Assembly (NCBI RefSeq): GCF_900102035.1
Contig: NZ_LT629689.1
Span: 372,001-436,000 of the forward strand
DNA: 64,000 bases
Direction of reading: 5' to 3'
Source of the DNA: Pseudomonas extremaustralis
GTDB lineage: Bacteria > Pseudomonadota > Gammaproteobacteria > Pseudomonadales > Pseudomonadaceae
The translations under genes were made by a program, and so were the position numbers. Shown piece by piece: positions 1 through 7,215 of the stretch (position 1 is the stretch's first letter; every line of letters begins with the position of its first letter). The notes below the pieces were generated by a model that was not told the origin of the DNA, ran no database searches, and worked only from the letters and a program-made list of their open reading frames with translations.

Positions 1-186
1 ATCGCCGCCAACACGCGAATCCCAGTCGCACAGCTTTTCATCGTCGCCAGCGTAGTAGATCAAGTGGTCAGCAAGGTCTGACGTATAACTGATCAGCTTC
101 AGACGGCGCGCTTCCGTCATGGGGATATCCCAGTTAGTAGCAAGTCCGACTGCAAGTTGGCGAAAACGGTCTGTTTGCTCACTCAT
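1..186 (-). CDS. Hypothetical phage protein, N-terminal part only
   Basis: The reading frame starts with ATG at 186 behind a good GAGGTG ribosome-binding site and runs off the window edge after 62 codons. The visible N-terminus (MSEQTDRFRQLAVGLATNWD) is soluble with no signal peptide or membrane segment. It is the last visible gene of the leftward early operon. I do not recognise a family and its C-terminus is missing, so no function is proposed. Confidence 0.65.
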   Translation of the reverse strand, partial: MSEQTDRFRQLAVGLATNWDIPMTEARRLKLISYTSDLADHLIYYAGDDEKLCDWDSRVGGD

Positions 187-194
187 AAATCACC

Positions 195-257
195 TCAGCA
201 AATCAGTTGTGCCAGTGCCAGCAGGCACCAGCAGTAGGCGGGGAGTTGGGCTTTCAT
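195..257 (-). CDS. Possible 20-residue hydrophobic peptide
   Basis: The peptide MKAQLPAYCWCLLALAQLIC is encoded by an ATG that overlaps the TGA of the upstream gene (ATGA), and its stop lies in the ribosome-binding region of the next gene. It has one short hydrophobic stretch with three cysteines. The coupling geometry matches that of real genes elsewhere in this operon, but a 20-codon frame can arise by chance. Function unknown. Confidence 0.35.
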   Translation of the reverse strand: MKAQLPAYCWCLLALAQLIC

Positions 258-682
258 GGCTTCTTCTCGTAACGGGCGATCATGTCAGCCAAGCTGATGC
301 TCTGGCCCTGTTTGGTATTGGTTCGAATGAATACCTTTTTAAAGTCCTCGCGATCTTCTTCAAGGGTGGTGTCATCGCCACCGCCCTCTACTGACTTGAG
401 TGCGGCGCGCATACGGGCACGCAACCTCAGTACGGCGTCCAAGTCCAACGGCTCACGCCCTACAGCATCCAGCACCTCGCCCACCAATACCTCCAGCACA
501 TCCGCCCGCTCATCCGCTGCGGTCAGCAGGACTTGCAGGGCCTGCTCTCTGGCCATCGAGTTGTTCAGCTGCAACTGAAGATCAGCTACTTGCTCGGCAG
601 TCATGCTGCCGCAGAGCTTCAGGTAGTCCTGATGCTCTCTGGCGTATCGCTGCGGAAGGGTTTCGTCTTGATGGGTAGGCAT
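254..682 (-). CDS. Hypothetical phage early protein (142 aa)
   Basis: This is a soluble, mostly helical protein rich in Glu, Ala and Leu, with heptad-like Leu spacing over about residues 25-95, so a coiled coil is plausible. The start follows GGACTCCCC, a modest ribosome-binding site. It lies in the leftward operon between a possible RHH-type protein and a tiny hydrophobic frame that overlaps its stop. I recognise no enzymatic motif. Early-operon membership suggests a host-takeover or accessory role, which is inference from position only. Confidence 0.7.
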   Translation of the reverse strand: MPTHQDETLPQRYAREHQDYLKLCGSMTAEQVADLQLQLNNSMAREQALQVLLTAADERADVLEVLVGEVLDAVGREPLDLDAVLRLRARMRAALKSVEGGGDDTTLEEDREDFKKVFIRTNTKQGQSISLADMIARYEKKP

Positions 683-750
683 GGGGAGTCCTCGCCGGCT
701 GGCGTGATTCGTTGATTTGGGGTATTACGGGTGACCGGCATGGAGCCGGA

Positions 751-1077
751 TCAAGCGGGCTCGATGATCTCGTCGCCCGGGTCTTTCTGGATGGCGAGAA
801 GGCTTTTATTGCGGAATTCCCGCGCCACGTTTTGCGATATCTCGATTTCGTGGCGCGGTGGAGTAAGTAGCGGTTGGCACCGGGCGGCGCCCAACGCGTG
901 CAGGTGATGAATCATCAGCGTCATCGCCTCGCCCTGCTCAGTAATGCCTGACCACTCCATCAGGTCGGCCAGGGCCTGGCGGGTGCCTGGTCGAACCCTT
1001 AGCCTCAGTTCCTCTTCGGCATTCGCTACGCGCTTCCTGGCAGTTTTGGCCGAGCGTTCCTGCGCAGTCTTTGCCAT
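751..1077 (-). CDS. Hypothetical early protein, possible ribbon-helix-helix
   Basis: A basic N-terminus (about residues 1-20) is followed by a strand-like segment ELRLRVRPGTRQALADLMEW and two predicted helices, an order reminiscent of Arc/CopG-type DNA-binding proteins. The C-terminal half is unassigned. The ATG at 1077 follows GAGGTAGGCC. An inverted CGCGCCACG repeat lies inside the gene at 820-858. The DNA-binding suggestion is inference from the residue pattern only. Confidence 0.7.
   Translation of the reverse strand: MAKTAQERSAKTARKRVANAEEELRLRVRPGTRQALADLMEWSGITEQGEAMTLMIHHLHALGAARCQPLLTPPRHEIEISQNVAREFRNKSLLAIQKDPGDEIIEPA
820..858. repeat. Inverted repeat copy 1, CCGCGCCACG-N19-CGTGGCGCGG
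   Basis: Two perfect 10-base arms flank a 19-base centre. Two further copies with almost the same arm sequence and 18-base centres occur at 12521-12556 and 20470-20507. This copy lies within a coding sequence, unlike the other two. The constant spacing suggests a two-arm protein-binding site rather than a simple hairpin. Confidence 0.8.
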
Positions 1078-1146
1078 GGCCTACCTCTTCTATTCCGCTG
1101 GCCGGCAGTGCGAGCCAGGTTTGACGTTTGCGTTGCTGGGTGCGGG

Positions 1147-1617
1147 CTATGCGGCGCATGAATCGACCTTGACCTGGCGCCAGGCGCCGACGGCTTCGAA
1201 GATCCGCGCGGCGTGCGCCTCGTCCAGCGACATCGCTTCGGGAATCGCGATCCAGCCTGAAGCCACCATCTGGCTTTGGTTGGCCTCGGCGCGCAGCTTC
1301 ATGTAGCAGTGCTCGATCACATCTTCCAGGTGGTCGGACAGGTAGATCCCATCCGGCGCCAGTTCCACCGACTTGCTGTAGCGATCGCCGCGGGCGTCAA
1401 TGCACATTGCGCTCATGTAGATCGTCCACCGGTGGGGAATGCCGCAGACAGCCTGGCCAATCTTCCCTGGAGCAATGTTCTTCAGCGACTTGTAATTGAT
1501 CATGCCCTGGCGACCGCTGGGATCGATGTTGACCACGGCGACGTGGTTGGATGCCAGTAGCGAGCGGCACGATCGCGCGATGCGCGCCTGCAGGTTATGC
1601 GGCTTGCGTTTGCTCAT
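1147..1617 (-). CDS. Hypothetical phage protein (156 aa)
   Basis: The protein has a basic N-terminus and a mixed alpha/beta body with four cysteines and no membrane segment. Its ATG overlaps the TGA of the preceding gene (ATGA at 1614-1617), so translation is probably coupled. I associate proteins of this kind with Pseudomonas prophage early regions but cannot name a function. It sits just downstream of the recombination genes in the same operon. Confidence 0.75.
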   Translation of the reverse strand: MSKRKPHNLQARIARSCRSLLASNHVAVVNIDPSGRQGMINYKSLKNIAPGKIGQAVCGIPHRWTIYMSAMCIDARGDRYSKSVELAPDGIYLSDHLEDVIEHCYMKLRAEANQSQMVASGWIAIPEAMSLDEAHAARIFEAVGAWRQVKVDSCAA

Positions 1618-1856
1618 AATGCCTCCGCAAGTTTGCGCAGCGCCTCACGCTCGGCCCGGGTGATGGGTGGCTTGCGGCGCTTGAGAATGGTCGCAGGGTC
1701 GATCACTTCCGAACGCTTGGCCGGCTCTGGATTGATCGCCGGGCTCTCGCCGATTGTGATCTTCCCGCCGGCGGCTAAGTGCCGATAAACCTGACTGGAA
1801 AGCTCCAGCGCTTTGTCGCGCCGGAACTCGATGTCTGATCTGAGGTTGCTAATCAT
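1614..1856 (-). CDS. Hypothetical small basic phage protein (80 aa)
   Basis: A charged, helical protein whose C-terminal third (PPITRAEREALRKLAEAL) is strongly amphipathic. It overlaps the exonuclease gene by four bases upstream and the next gene by four bases downstream, so it belongs to a translationally coupled chain beginning with bet. A role linked to recombination is possible from position alone; no family is recognised. Confidence 0.75.
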   Translation of the reverse strand: MISNLRSDIEFRRDKALELSSQVYRHLAAGGKITIGESPAINPEPAKRSEVIDPATILKRRKPPITRAEREALRKLAEAL

Positions 1857-3481
1857 GCTGCCGCCTTGCCGAGCGTCACCCCGGCCATGCTGAAGTTTGC
1901 ACCCTGCGCTGCGACCATCGCGTCGAGCGCTTCCCGGTTCACCAGAAGCAGCGTGATCGGCGCCTGACCATATGCCACCGCTTTTATCAGTGCCTCGAAG
2001 TCCGTCACGTTGGCCTGCAGCGCTACCTGCTCGACCGTGTGGCTCGTTACTGGCTTTGTCGCTTGTGCGGCGGGTGCCGCTGTCTGGACTGGCACGGCGC
2101 GGACCGGCTCAGGCGCCGCCACCTTCTCCACGACCGGCTCTGGCTTGATGGCTGCCAAGCGCTGGGCCTCTTGTTCTTCAGCGATTCGCTTCGCGTCAGC
2201 CTTTTCCTGTTCCGCCTTATGGTGTTCCGAAATACGAAGTTTGATCAGCGTCACCAGGTCATCATTGGCCTTGGTCATCAGCTGCTGCACATCGCTGAAC
2301 AGGAAGGCGTGATCAACGGCGAGCTCCGCCAGACTGGTGAGGTTCAAGCGAATACTGTCGGCTGCCTGACTTGCGTCGATCTTCGCCCGGGCAAGCTCGG
2401 TATCAACTGCATCCTGAAGGCTGGCGATGGTGCGTTTGTTCTTCATGGCGCCGGCGAAGTCCGAAACGACATGAGGCAGCGTGACTTTGCCCAGTGTCTT
2501 GTTGATTGCGGCGATGTGGTCAGCCAGTGCCAGTTCGGCTTTTTGCTTGATGTTGGTCTTCACCAACAGCTCTTGAGCCTTCACCAGCTTGTCGACCTTC
2601 AGGCGAGTCTCGCGGGCATGGGCGCTGATGCGATCCAGCGAGGAAAACAGTTCGTCGATGCTTTGGGTCTGCGACAGAGCCTGTTTCTTGGCGGCTGCGA
2701 CAGCCTCTTCAACATCGCCACACCATTTGACCGCCTTCTTGGCGTCGGCGAAGTCCTGGTCGGTGGAGAGTGTAGTTTTCACCGAGTCGATCACAGCCAG
2801 GGCCGAATCTTCAAACACTTTTAGGTTGCTGGCGGTGACCATGCCGGTCAGCTCGATACGCAGCGCTGGCAGCTCATCAGGTGCCTTGCCGACGACGATT
2901 GAAGGCGCGTCGGCCATCTCGAAGTTGGCCAGGTCCACCTCGAACTGTTTCCAGCCTTCGATCAACTGGGCCGCGCGCCCGACGACGGGCCGGTACTCCA
3001 TGTGCACGAAGTTCTCCGGCGTGCCGTCCGAGCAAACGAAGATGACCCGCTCAGCGCCGCTGACCAGGAGTTGCTGCTCAAGCTGCCAGTAGTAGTGCGG
3101 AGCCAGGTCGCCGGCTTTCACCTGGGCCACGACCGACTCATTCCACAGCTTGTGCTCGAATAGGGTCTCGCCGAGCATCGTGGCGCCGTCCATTGAGGCG
3201 AGCAGGTTGCCCTCGGTAACAACGATTGGATAAAGCTCTTCGCCGATCAAGGCCTCAGTCAGCGGGCGCGCCAGGGCTTCAGTAGCGTGGCCCTTGTCGA
3301 AGATAAACTGCTGAGAGGGCGTGACGTCCGGTGTAATGCCGGTCTTCTTGGCGATCAGCAGGTCGGTGCGGGATTGATATTTCGAGGCGCCCATCATCGC
3401 CGGAGCTTCGGAAGCGGTGCGGTACTGGGCGCGAAGGGCGAGCCACTCGGCGGAGCCTTGAGCTACGTTGTGAATTTTCAT
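1853..3481 (-). CDS. YqaJ-type (lambda Exo-like) recombination nuclease with long C-terminal extension
   Basis: The first 200 or so residues resemble the YqaJ/lambda-exonuclease fold of PD-(D/E)XK enzymes, which resect double-strand ends to load an annealing protein. Candidate metal and catalytic residues are Glu68, Asp98 (in ASMDG), Glu109 and Lys111 (in FEHKL), with YYWQLEQQLL following as in the family. Residues 220-400 are helical and coiled-coil-like; 410-470 are Ala/Pro/Glu-rich; the C-terminus is a separate small domain. At 542 residues it is more than twice the length of lambda Exo. The gene overlaps bet by four bases, forming a Red-like pair. Confidence 0.85.
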   Translation of the reverse strand: MKIHNVAQGSAEWLALRAQYRTASEAPAMMGASKYQSRTDLLIAKKTGITPDVTPSQQFIFDKGHATEALARPLTEALIGEELYPIVVTEGNLLASMDGATMLGETLFEHKLWNESVVAQVKAGDLAPHYYWQLEQQLLVSGAERVIFVCSDGTPENFVHMEYRPVVGRAAQLIEGWKQFEVDLANFEMADAPSIVVGKAPDELPALRIELTGMVTASNLKVFEDSALAVIDSVKTTLSTDQDFADAKKAVKWCGDVEEAVAAAKKQALSQTQSIDELFSSLDRISAHARETRLKVDKLVKAQELLVKTNIKQKAELALADHIAAINKTLGKVTLPHVVSDFAGAMKNKRTIASLQDAVDTELARAKIDASQAADSIRLNLTSLAELAVDHAFLFSDVQQLMTKANDDLVTLIKLRISEHHKAEQEKADAKRIAEEQEAQRLAAIKPEPVVEKVAAPEPVRAVPVQTAAPAAQATKPVTSHTVEQVALQANVTDFEALIKAVAYGQAPITLLLVNREALDAMVAAQGANFSMAGVTLGKAAA

Positions 3482-4296
3482 GCTGCGTCTCCATCGAGGG
3501 CTTTGAGGTTGGTGATTTTTTCAATCTGCGCCAGGCTCAGCGTGTACTTGCTGCTGATGGTCGCAATGAGGTGTTCAGGGCTGGTGCGGTTCGAGTCGAT
3601 TAGTGGCTGCCACTTCACGATGTTCTCGGTCAGCAGGTCGTCGGAGTAGGCGGGCAGCGCTTCCGGTTCAGGCTGGGCGTGCTGCCGAGGGCTTACATCG
3701 CGTGCCGGCTCCTCGAAGGCCTTGCCTTCCATCTCGTCGGCCGTTGGCGCTGATCCAACTTCAGGGAATGCTTTGCGCAGGGCCTGTGCCTCGGCGCACT
3801 TGGCGAGCTGGGCAAATGCTCGGCGCTTCCACATGGCGTTGGGCGCCGCGGTTTCTTTACTGGCTGTTGCGTAGTTTTCGATCCAGCGCTCGTTGGCTGT
3901 GTATTCGGCCACCAGGCCGTTGCTCATCTGCCGCTTGACCGTCACGCGGCACCATTCGGGATACGTGACTTCTACACCGCTCAACTTCGCAGTCACTGGA
4001 GGGCCATATTCTGGTTCGCTGATCCCGGCGTATTGACCGGTGCGCGCGGCCTGAATGCGGTACAGGCCGATGCCTGGCATCACCGTGTCCTGCATCTTTT
4101 TCGTCTTGGAATTCCAGATCGGAACGATGTGTACCGGCTTCAACATCGGGTCTAGGTGCGCTGCCTGGCAGTAGGCCAAGACCATCACAACCGAGTTCTT
4201 TTCTGCGCCGGGGTAAAGGCTGCTGCTCAGCACTTCGACGAGCGCGGCCTCCGATATCGCAGGCGTGTTGTCGTCCTGCTTCATTACTGCGGACAT
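3478..4296 (-). CDS. bet: Bet/RecT-superfamily single-strand annealing protein
   Basis: This resembles lambda Bet (Red beta), which binds resected single-stranded DNA and anneals it to complementary strands. The segment ending MWKRRAFAQLAKCAEAQA followed by LRKAFPE is characteristic of the family, and the N-terminal half carries the conserved VMPGIGLYRI-type core. Residues from about 200 on are a variable Pro/Glu-rich linker and tail that may contact partner proteins. The start follows AAGGAATCCCT. It is translated just before the YqaJ-type exonuclease and overlaps it, the usual two-gene arrangement. Confidence 0.9.
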   Translation of the reverse strand: MSAVMKQDDNTPAISEAALVEVLSSSLYPGAEKNSVVMVLAYCQAAHLDPMLKPVHIVPIWNSKTKKMQDTVMPGIGLYRIQAARTGQYAGISEPEYGPPVTAKLSGVEVTYPEWCRVTVKRQMSNGLVAEYTANERWIENYATASKETAAPNAMWKRRAFAQLAKCAEAQALRKAFPEVGSAPTADEMEGKAFEEPARDVSPRQHAQPEPEALPAYSDDLLTENIVKWQPLIDSNRTSPEHLIATISSKYTLSLAQIEKITNLKALDGDAA

Positions 4297-4339
4297 AGGG
4301 ATTCCTTGCCGCGATGCTCGCAGCGATTGAAGGTGTGGG

Positions 4340-4459
4340 TTATTGAGTGATCAGGCCGCCGATTGCTGGGCCCAGTAGAACGATGGTGAGGAAGGTCAGG
4401 CCAACGATGGCCGAGGTCCAGCGGATGGCGCTCCGCCGGTGCCGCTGGTGGGTGGTCAC
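4340..4459 (-). CDS. Small single-span membrane protein (39 aa)
   Basis: A GTG start overlaps the TGA of the upstream gene (GTGA). The basic N-terminus VTTHQRHRRS is followed by one hydrophobic span, AIVGLTFLTIVLLGPAIGG, so an N-in, single-span inner-membrane peptide is likely. It ends the chain of five overlapping genes that begins at 5532. Function unknown; position just ahead of bet does not indicate one. Confidence 0.55.
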   Translation of the reverse strand: MTTHQRHRRSAIRWTSAIVGLTFLTIVLLGPAIGGLITQ

Positions 4460-4749
4460 AGTGTTAGCTCGCGAAGGCGCTGACTTGTCTTGAGTTCGCG
4501 CAGCTCAACACTTGCCAACTCCGCTTTCAGCGTGGACTTTCGAATCTCAAGCCATTCCTGAACATGAAGTAGAAGCTGCTTTTCGTCGCTCCAGAGGTCA
4601 CCCGCGTAAAGCGTTCCTCGCCGGCTGGTGACGAACACTGTTCTGTTCCCCCACCGCTCTGTACTAACGATTTGCACAGGTGAAGCTTGCCGTTTTGGGG
4701 TTAGGCGCCAGGCCTTGAATGGCGGCACTGAGTCTTCGCTGATGCTCAT
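4456..4749 (-). CDS. Hypothetical phage protein (97 aa)
   Basis: The N-terminal half is strand-rich (for example VQIVSTERWGNRTVFVTSR) and the C-terminal half is a charged helix with coiled-coil spacing. It overlaps genes on both sides by four bases, and so is translated as part of the coupled chain 5532 to 4340. No family recognised. Confidence 0.75.
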   Translation of the reverse strand: MSISEDSVPPFKAWRLTPKRQASPVQIVSTERWGNRTVFVTSRRGTLYAGDLWSDEKQLLLHVQEWLEIRKSTLKAELASVELRELKTSQRLRELTL

Positions 4750-4895
4750 GCCTTCACCTCATAAGCCACGGTCCACTCACCACACAGGCAGGCCCGGCGA
4801 CTCCAGGCGTGGACGTTTTCGATACCGGCGTCGTAGGCCAGCGACAGAGCGCCGAGCCATGACTTATGGGTGAAAGCCAGGGTCATGCTGTTCAT
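4746..4895 (-). CDS. Hypothetical small protein (49 aa)
   Basis: This short frame begins MNSMTLAFTHKSWLGALSLA and ends GEWTVAYEVKA, with a CLC cysteine pair in the middle. Both its start and its stop form ATGA overlaps with the adjacent genes, which is the main support for its being real. The size and the aromatic content suggest a compact soluble peptide. Function unknown. Confidence 0.6.
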   Translation of the reverse strand: MNSMTLAFTHKSWLGALSLAYDAGIENVHAWSRRACLCGEWTVAYEVKA

Positions 4896-5107
4896 GCGGC
4901 GGCCCTCTTGAGCTGCTCGTTGCGCTCGACAAACTTGGCGTCCAGCGCATCGCGGTAACGGTTGGCAGTAGGGGAGTCGACCAGATCGGCGAACTCGGCC
5001 ATTTCGATCATGCCCATGACGAAGGTGCGGTCAGGGACCGGGGTGCACGACTTCTTCATCTTGGCGATTTCCAGGCCCAGGCGGGCGAGGGCGGTTGGGG
5101 TGTTCAT
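4892..5107 (-). CDS. Hypothetical phage protein (71 aa)
   Basis: A small helical, soluble protein with an acidic middle and a basic C-terminus (RNEQLKRAAA). It overlaps its neighbours by four bases at both ends. No recognised domain; it belongs to the same coupled chain as the genes on either side. Confidence 0.75.
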   Translation of the reverse strand: MNTPTALARLGLEIAKMKKSCTPVPDRTFVMGMIEMAEFADLVDSPTANRYRDALDAKFVERNEQLKRAAA

Positions 5108-5532
5108 AGTTCGTCGTCCTCGGCCTGGGCGGCCAGTGCATCGTCAGCGAGGGGCCGAAGTAGGGCCTCTGCAATTTCGCCAAGCTTGCCGAATGGGTGG
5201 TCGCTGTGGCCAAGCAACTCGGCGGTCGACACTTTATCGGCGCGCCCTGAGTTGTTGGCGATCAGCAGCCAGCCGAGAGCCGGTGTGCCGACCTCACAGC
5301 TCGCCTGCCGGGCGTTCACCAGCTCATCAGTCGCCAGTGCCAGTTGAGCGACCGTGACGGTCTGAGGCCTGCGCAGGCGCCGCTGGAACTTCACATCCTG
5401 ACCGAAGCGCACCAGCTGCTCGGTGGCGTTGTAAAGCCACTCCTTGCGGGCAATCTCCACAGCCGACTCGCTCACTGGAGGCGGCAACTGAGCGTCGTAA
5501 CGCTCCTGGCATATCTTCAATGCTGCGTTCAT
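5104..5532 (-). CDS. Hypothetical phage protein (142 aa)
   Basis: I place the start at the ATG of MNAALKICQERYDA because GGAGG lies five bases upstream of it; an in-frame ATG four codons earlier has no such signal. The protein is helical and acidic at its C-terminus (AQAEDDEL) and has no membrane segment. It is the first gene of the five-gene overlapping chain ending at 4340. No family recognised. Confidence 0.75.
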   Translation of the reverse strand: MNAALKICQERYDAQLPPPVSESAVEIARKEWLYNATEQLVRFGQDVKFQRRLRRPQTVTVAQLALATDELVNARQASCEVGTPALGWLLIANNSGRADKVSTAELLGHSDHPFGKLGEIAEALLRPLADDALAAQAEDDEL

Positions 5533-5553
5533 AGTCGCCTCCAAATGGCGGGA

Positions 5554-5814
5554 TTAATCGAAGTAGTCTTGGTCGGCCAGGTACTCGGAATGCTCACTCA
5601 CAAGCCATTCCTCCATCGAGGCGATCTCGGATTCAGTCATGAAGCTGGTGTCGTCTTTCGATTCCCACTCGATTTCGCAGTACCCGTGATACTCATCGGG
5701 ATCAGCGGCCTGCGAGCTGAAGTTGCCTTTCGAGGCCGAGAAAGAGACAACGGTCAGGTTGACGGCAATGTCCTCGCCATCCTTGACCGTCAAATATTCG
5801 TAAGTGCGGGCCAT
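5554..5814 (-). CDS. Acidic hypothetical phage protein (86 aa)
   Basis: The N-terminal half is strand-like and the C-terminal half strongly acidic and aromatic, ending SEYLADQDYFD. Such net charge is common among phage early proteins that mimic DNA or bind host proteins, but nothing here proves that. The ATG follows GGAGGTCGCC. It stands alone, separated by short gaps from both neighbours. Confidence 0.75.
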   Translation of the reverse strand: MARTYEYLTVKDGEDIAVNLTVVSFSASKGNFSSQAADPDEYHGYCEIEWESKDDTSFMTESEIASMEEWLVSEHSEYLADQDYFD

Positions 5815-5835
5815 GGCGACCTCCAGTGTTTGGGG

Positions 5836-6030
5836 TTAGGCGGAACGGGCGGCGAGCATGGCGTCAGCTACTGCGTAGCAATCATCCGCGCTCTCATTTA
5901 GCGGTTTCACCTTCCAGTCGATTTCTCGCATTGCCTTTGCGGCGAAGTAGTCGCGCAGGGTCATGCCGGTAAACTCGTGATCGGCGACGCTTACCACTGG
6001 AAACGCTAGCTCATTTATTGGCTTGCTCAT
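5836..6030 (-). CDS. Small conserved phage protein (64 aa)
   Basis: The segment FTGMTLRDYFAAKAMREI is a pattern I have seen in many short phage early proteins of unknown function. The ATG follows GGAGTGAGTC, a good ribosome-binding site. The preceding leader (GAACCAACGAATGGAGTG) resembles the tails of other leaders in this operon. No biochemical role is known to me. Confidence 0.8.
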   Translation of the reverse strand: MSKPINELAFPVVSVADHEFTGMTLRDYFAAKAMREIDWKVKPLNESADDCYAVADAMLAARSA

Positions 6031-6058
6031 GACTCACTCCATTCGTTGGTTCACCCGG

Positions 6059-6346
6059 TTAGGCGAGCGATGCTTCCGGCTCGTCCTTGTCGTACTTCTC
6101 GCCGCAGAACATGCAGTAGTTGGCCTGCATGCTCATGGACTGCTTCTTGTCCTTCATGACGCCAGCCTTGGTCGGGAGCTGATACGTGATGTCGATCGGC
6201 ATCACCTGGCGGGACACCATCACCCCATCGCCGAGCATGATTGCGTAGCCAGTCAGGCGCGCACTCAGGTTTTTGTGGCCTTCCGGTAGTTGAGCTGGCA
6301 GCGCCTCAAGCAAGCGGCGCTCTGTGTTCTGTCTGCAATCGCACAT
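6059..6346 (-). CDS. Hypothetical protein with cysteine pairs, possible zinc binding
   Basis: The protein starts MCDCRQN and carries a second pair in NYCMFCGEKYD near its C-terminus, so two CxC/CxxC motifs could bind one zinc ion. The middle is strand-rich. It is the first gene after the long non-coding gap holding element A and stem-loop L4, and its own leader contains a GC-rich hairpin with arms near 6396 and 6420. Function unknown. Confidence 0.75.
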   Translation of the reverse strand: MCDCRQNTERRLLEALPAQLPEGHKNLSARLTGYAIMLGDGVMVSRQVMPIDITYQLPTKAGVMKDKKQSMSMQANYCMFCGEKYDKDEPEASLA

Positions 6347-6464
6347 CGCTGATACCTCAGTGGTGGTTCACCTGTATTCGTTCAACACTTATGCCTCCCG
6401 CTGGTTGCCGATGGGCGCGGGGGAGGAGTGCTGACGGGTAGAGGCGGGATTGATGGTGGTGCCC

Positions 6465-6488
6465 AAATACCCCTATTCCGGGTTATTT
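6465..6488 (-). promoter_or_regulatory. Leader stem-loop L4 (AAATA..TATTTGG type)
   Basis: In the leftward transcript, AAATAACCC and GGGGTATTT can pair around the loop GGAATA with one mismatch, followed by TGGGCACC. It is one of four similar stem-loops (L1-L4) upstream of genes in this operon, each ending in a pairing ..AT followed by TGG. This copy is the least perfect and lies 119 bases from the next start. Confidence 0.5.
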
Positions 6489-6523
6489 TTGACTGAAAGG
6501 CCCGAGATAGAGCCTTCGTATGG

Positions 6524-6737
6524 TGGTGGTCATTTCTGCATTGGAGAGTGATCGAAACACCGGGGCGCTACTCCCGCTTGTTTCCCGCCGCGTTTTTAGT
6601 ATTGGCCGTCTCGCTCATACCGGCTCAGGACATTTACGGGGCTTTGCGATCCTAGCGCTGCAGCCCGCTTGGGCACGCTTCGATCACTCTCCGATGCCCT
6701 CTCCCTATACGAGTCTCCCCAAGGAAAGGATCGGGCC
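6524..6737 (-). ncRNA. Structured RNA element A (candidate)
   Basis: In the leftward transcript the element opens with GCCCGATCCT, which can fold back on GCATCGG about 40 bases later. That is followed by a perfect 14-base arm GGAGAGTGATCGAA (6679-6692) whose complement lies at 6543-6556, enclosing about 120 bases. Element B at 7216-7380 shares the opening decamer, the GCATCGG fold-back, the long closing stem and the trailing ATGACCAC segment, in the same order. No convincing gene lies inside. The RNA nature is inference from paired, repeated structure within a transcribed region. Confidence 0.55.
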
Positions 6738-6773
6738 AATTTTCGTCTGGCTGACGTGCAAGGAGAGGGTTGA

Positions 6774-7046
6774 TCAGTCGTCGTCGCCTGCTTCGATCAT
6801 CTTTTCGATGTCGGCGGCGACCGGCTTCTGCCAGTTTTTGATCTGGCCTGTTTCCAGGTCGATGTTCAGGATCAGGTAGTCGCCGTAGTGCTGGCCGGGA
6901 AAGAAGTCCGGCACGTAGCCTTCATAGCTGCCGACTTCCTCGCCCTGGGCGTCTTTCAGGCCAGCAGCGAAACCGTCGCGGACCTTGATGTAGAGGTGCA
7001 GCTCAGTCACATCGACCTGCACCGTTTTTTGCTGATTGATTTGCAT
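6774..7046 (-). CDS. Hypothetical phage protein (90 aa)
   Basis: An acidic protein with an N-terminal strand-rich half and YEGYVPDFFPGQHYGDYLIL in the middle, ending EAGDDD. Start ATG 7046 follows GGAGACAGC. Its leader is the most elaborate of the operon: element B, a CGCCAGTAGCG hairpin, a perfect 14-bp hairpin and stem-loop L3 all precede it. No recognised fold, no membrane segment. Confidence 0.75.
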   Translation of the reverse strand: MQINQQKTVQVDVTELHLYIKVRDGFAAGLKDAQGEEVGSYEGYVPDFFPGQHYGDYLILNIDLETGQIKNWQKPVAADIEKMIEAGDDD

Positions 7047-7072
7047 GCTGCTGTCTCCGTCAGTGGGCTTCC

Positions 7073-7101
7073 AAATACCTCCAGGGGGTCTAGAGGCATT
7101 T
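7073..7101 (-). promoter_or_regulatory. Leader stem-loop L3
   Basis: AAATGCCTC pairs with GAGGTATTT (nine pairs with one G-U) around an 11-base loop, followed at once by GGAAGCC and then the ribosome-binding site of the 90-residue protein gene 27 bases on. It matches L1 and L2 in position, stem length and the TTGGAA-type tail. Confidence 0.6.
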
Positions 7102-7108
7102 GTGAAAC

Positions 7109-7142
7109 CAGATGGCTACCTGAATCAGCAGGTAGCCATCTG
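7109..7142 (-). other. Perfect 14-bp hairpin, possible attenuator
   Basis: CAGATGGCTACCTG and its exact complement flank a six-base loop. Neither strand shows a proper T tract after the stem, so it is a weak intrinsic terminator at best. It lies between the CGCCAGTAGCG hairpin and L3 in the leader of the 90-residue protein gene. It could be a processing site, an RNA stabiliser or an attenuator. Confidence 0.6.
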
Positions 7143-7143
7143 T

Positions 7144-7175
7144 ACCCGGTCACGCTACTGGCGTCAGGCCGGGGT
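7144..7175 (-). promoter_or_regulatory. Hairpin with CGCCAGTAGCG loop, copy near element B
   Basis: ACCCGG and CCGGGGT arms enclose a loop that carries CGCCAGTAGCG in the leftward transcript. The same 11-mer lies in the loop of a comparable hairpin at 8259-8287. Both copies stand between long leader structures and the L-type stem-loop of the next gene. Confidence 0.55.
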
Positions 7176-7215
7176 AGGTCGTCATAGGTGTGATGCGGGG
7201 GGCCGCTTTGCGCGG

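Noticed and set aside
938..1159. A 73-codon reverse-strand frame overlapping the RHH-like gene
   Set aside because: It starts within the end of the upstream gene and overlaps most of a better-supported gene with a ribosome-binding site; no independent evidence.
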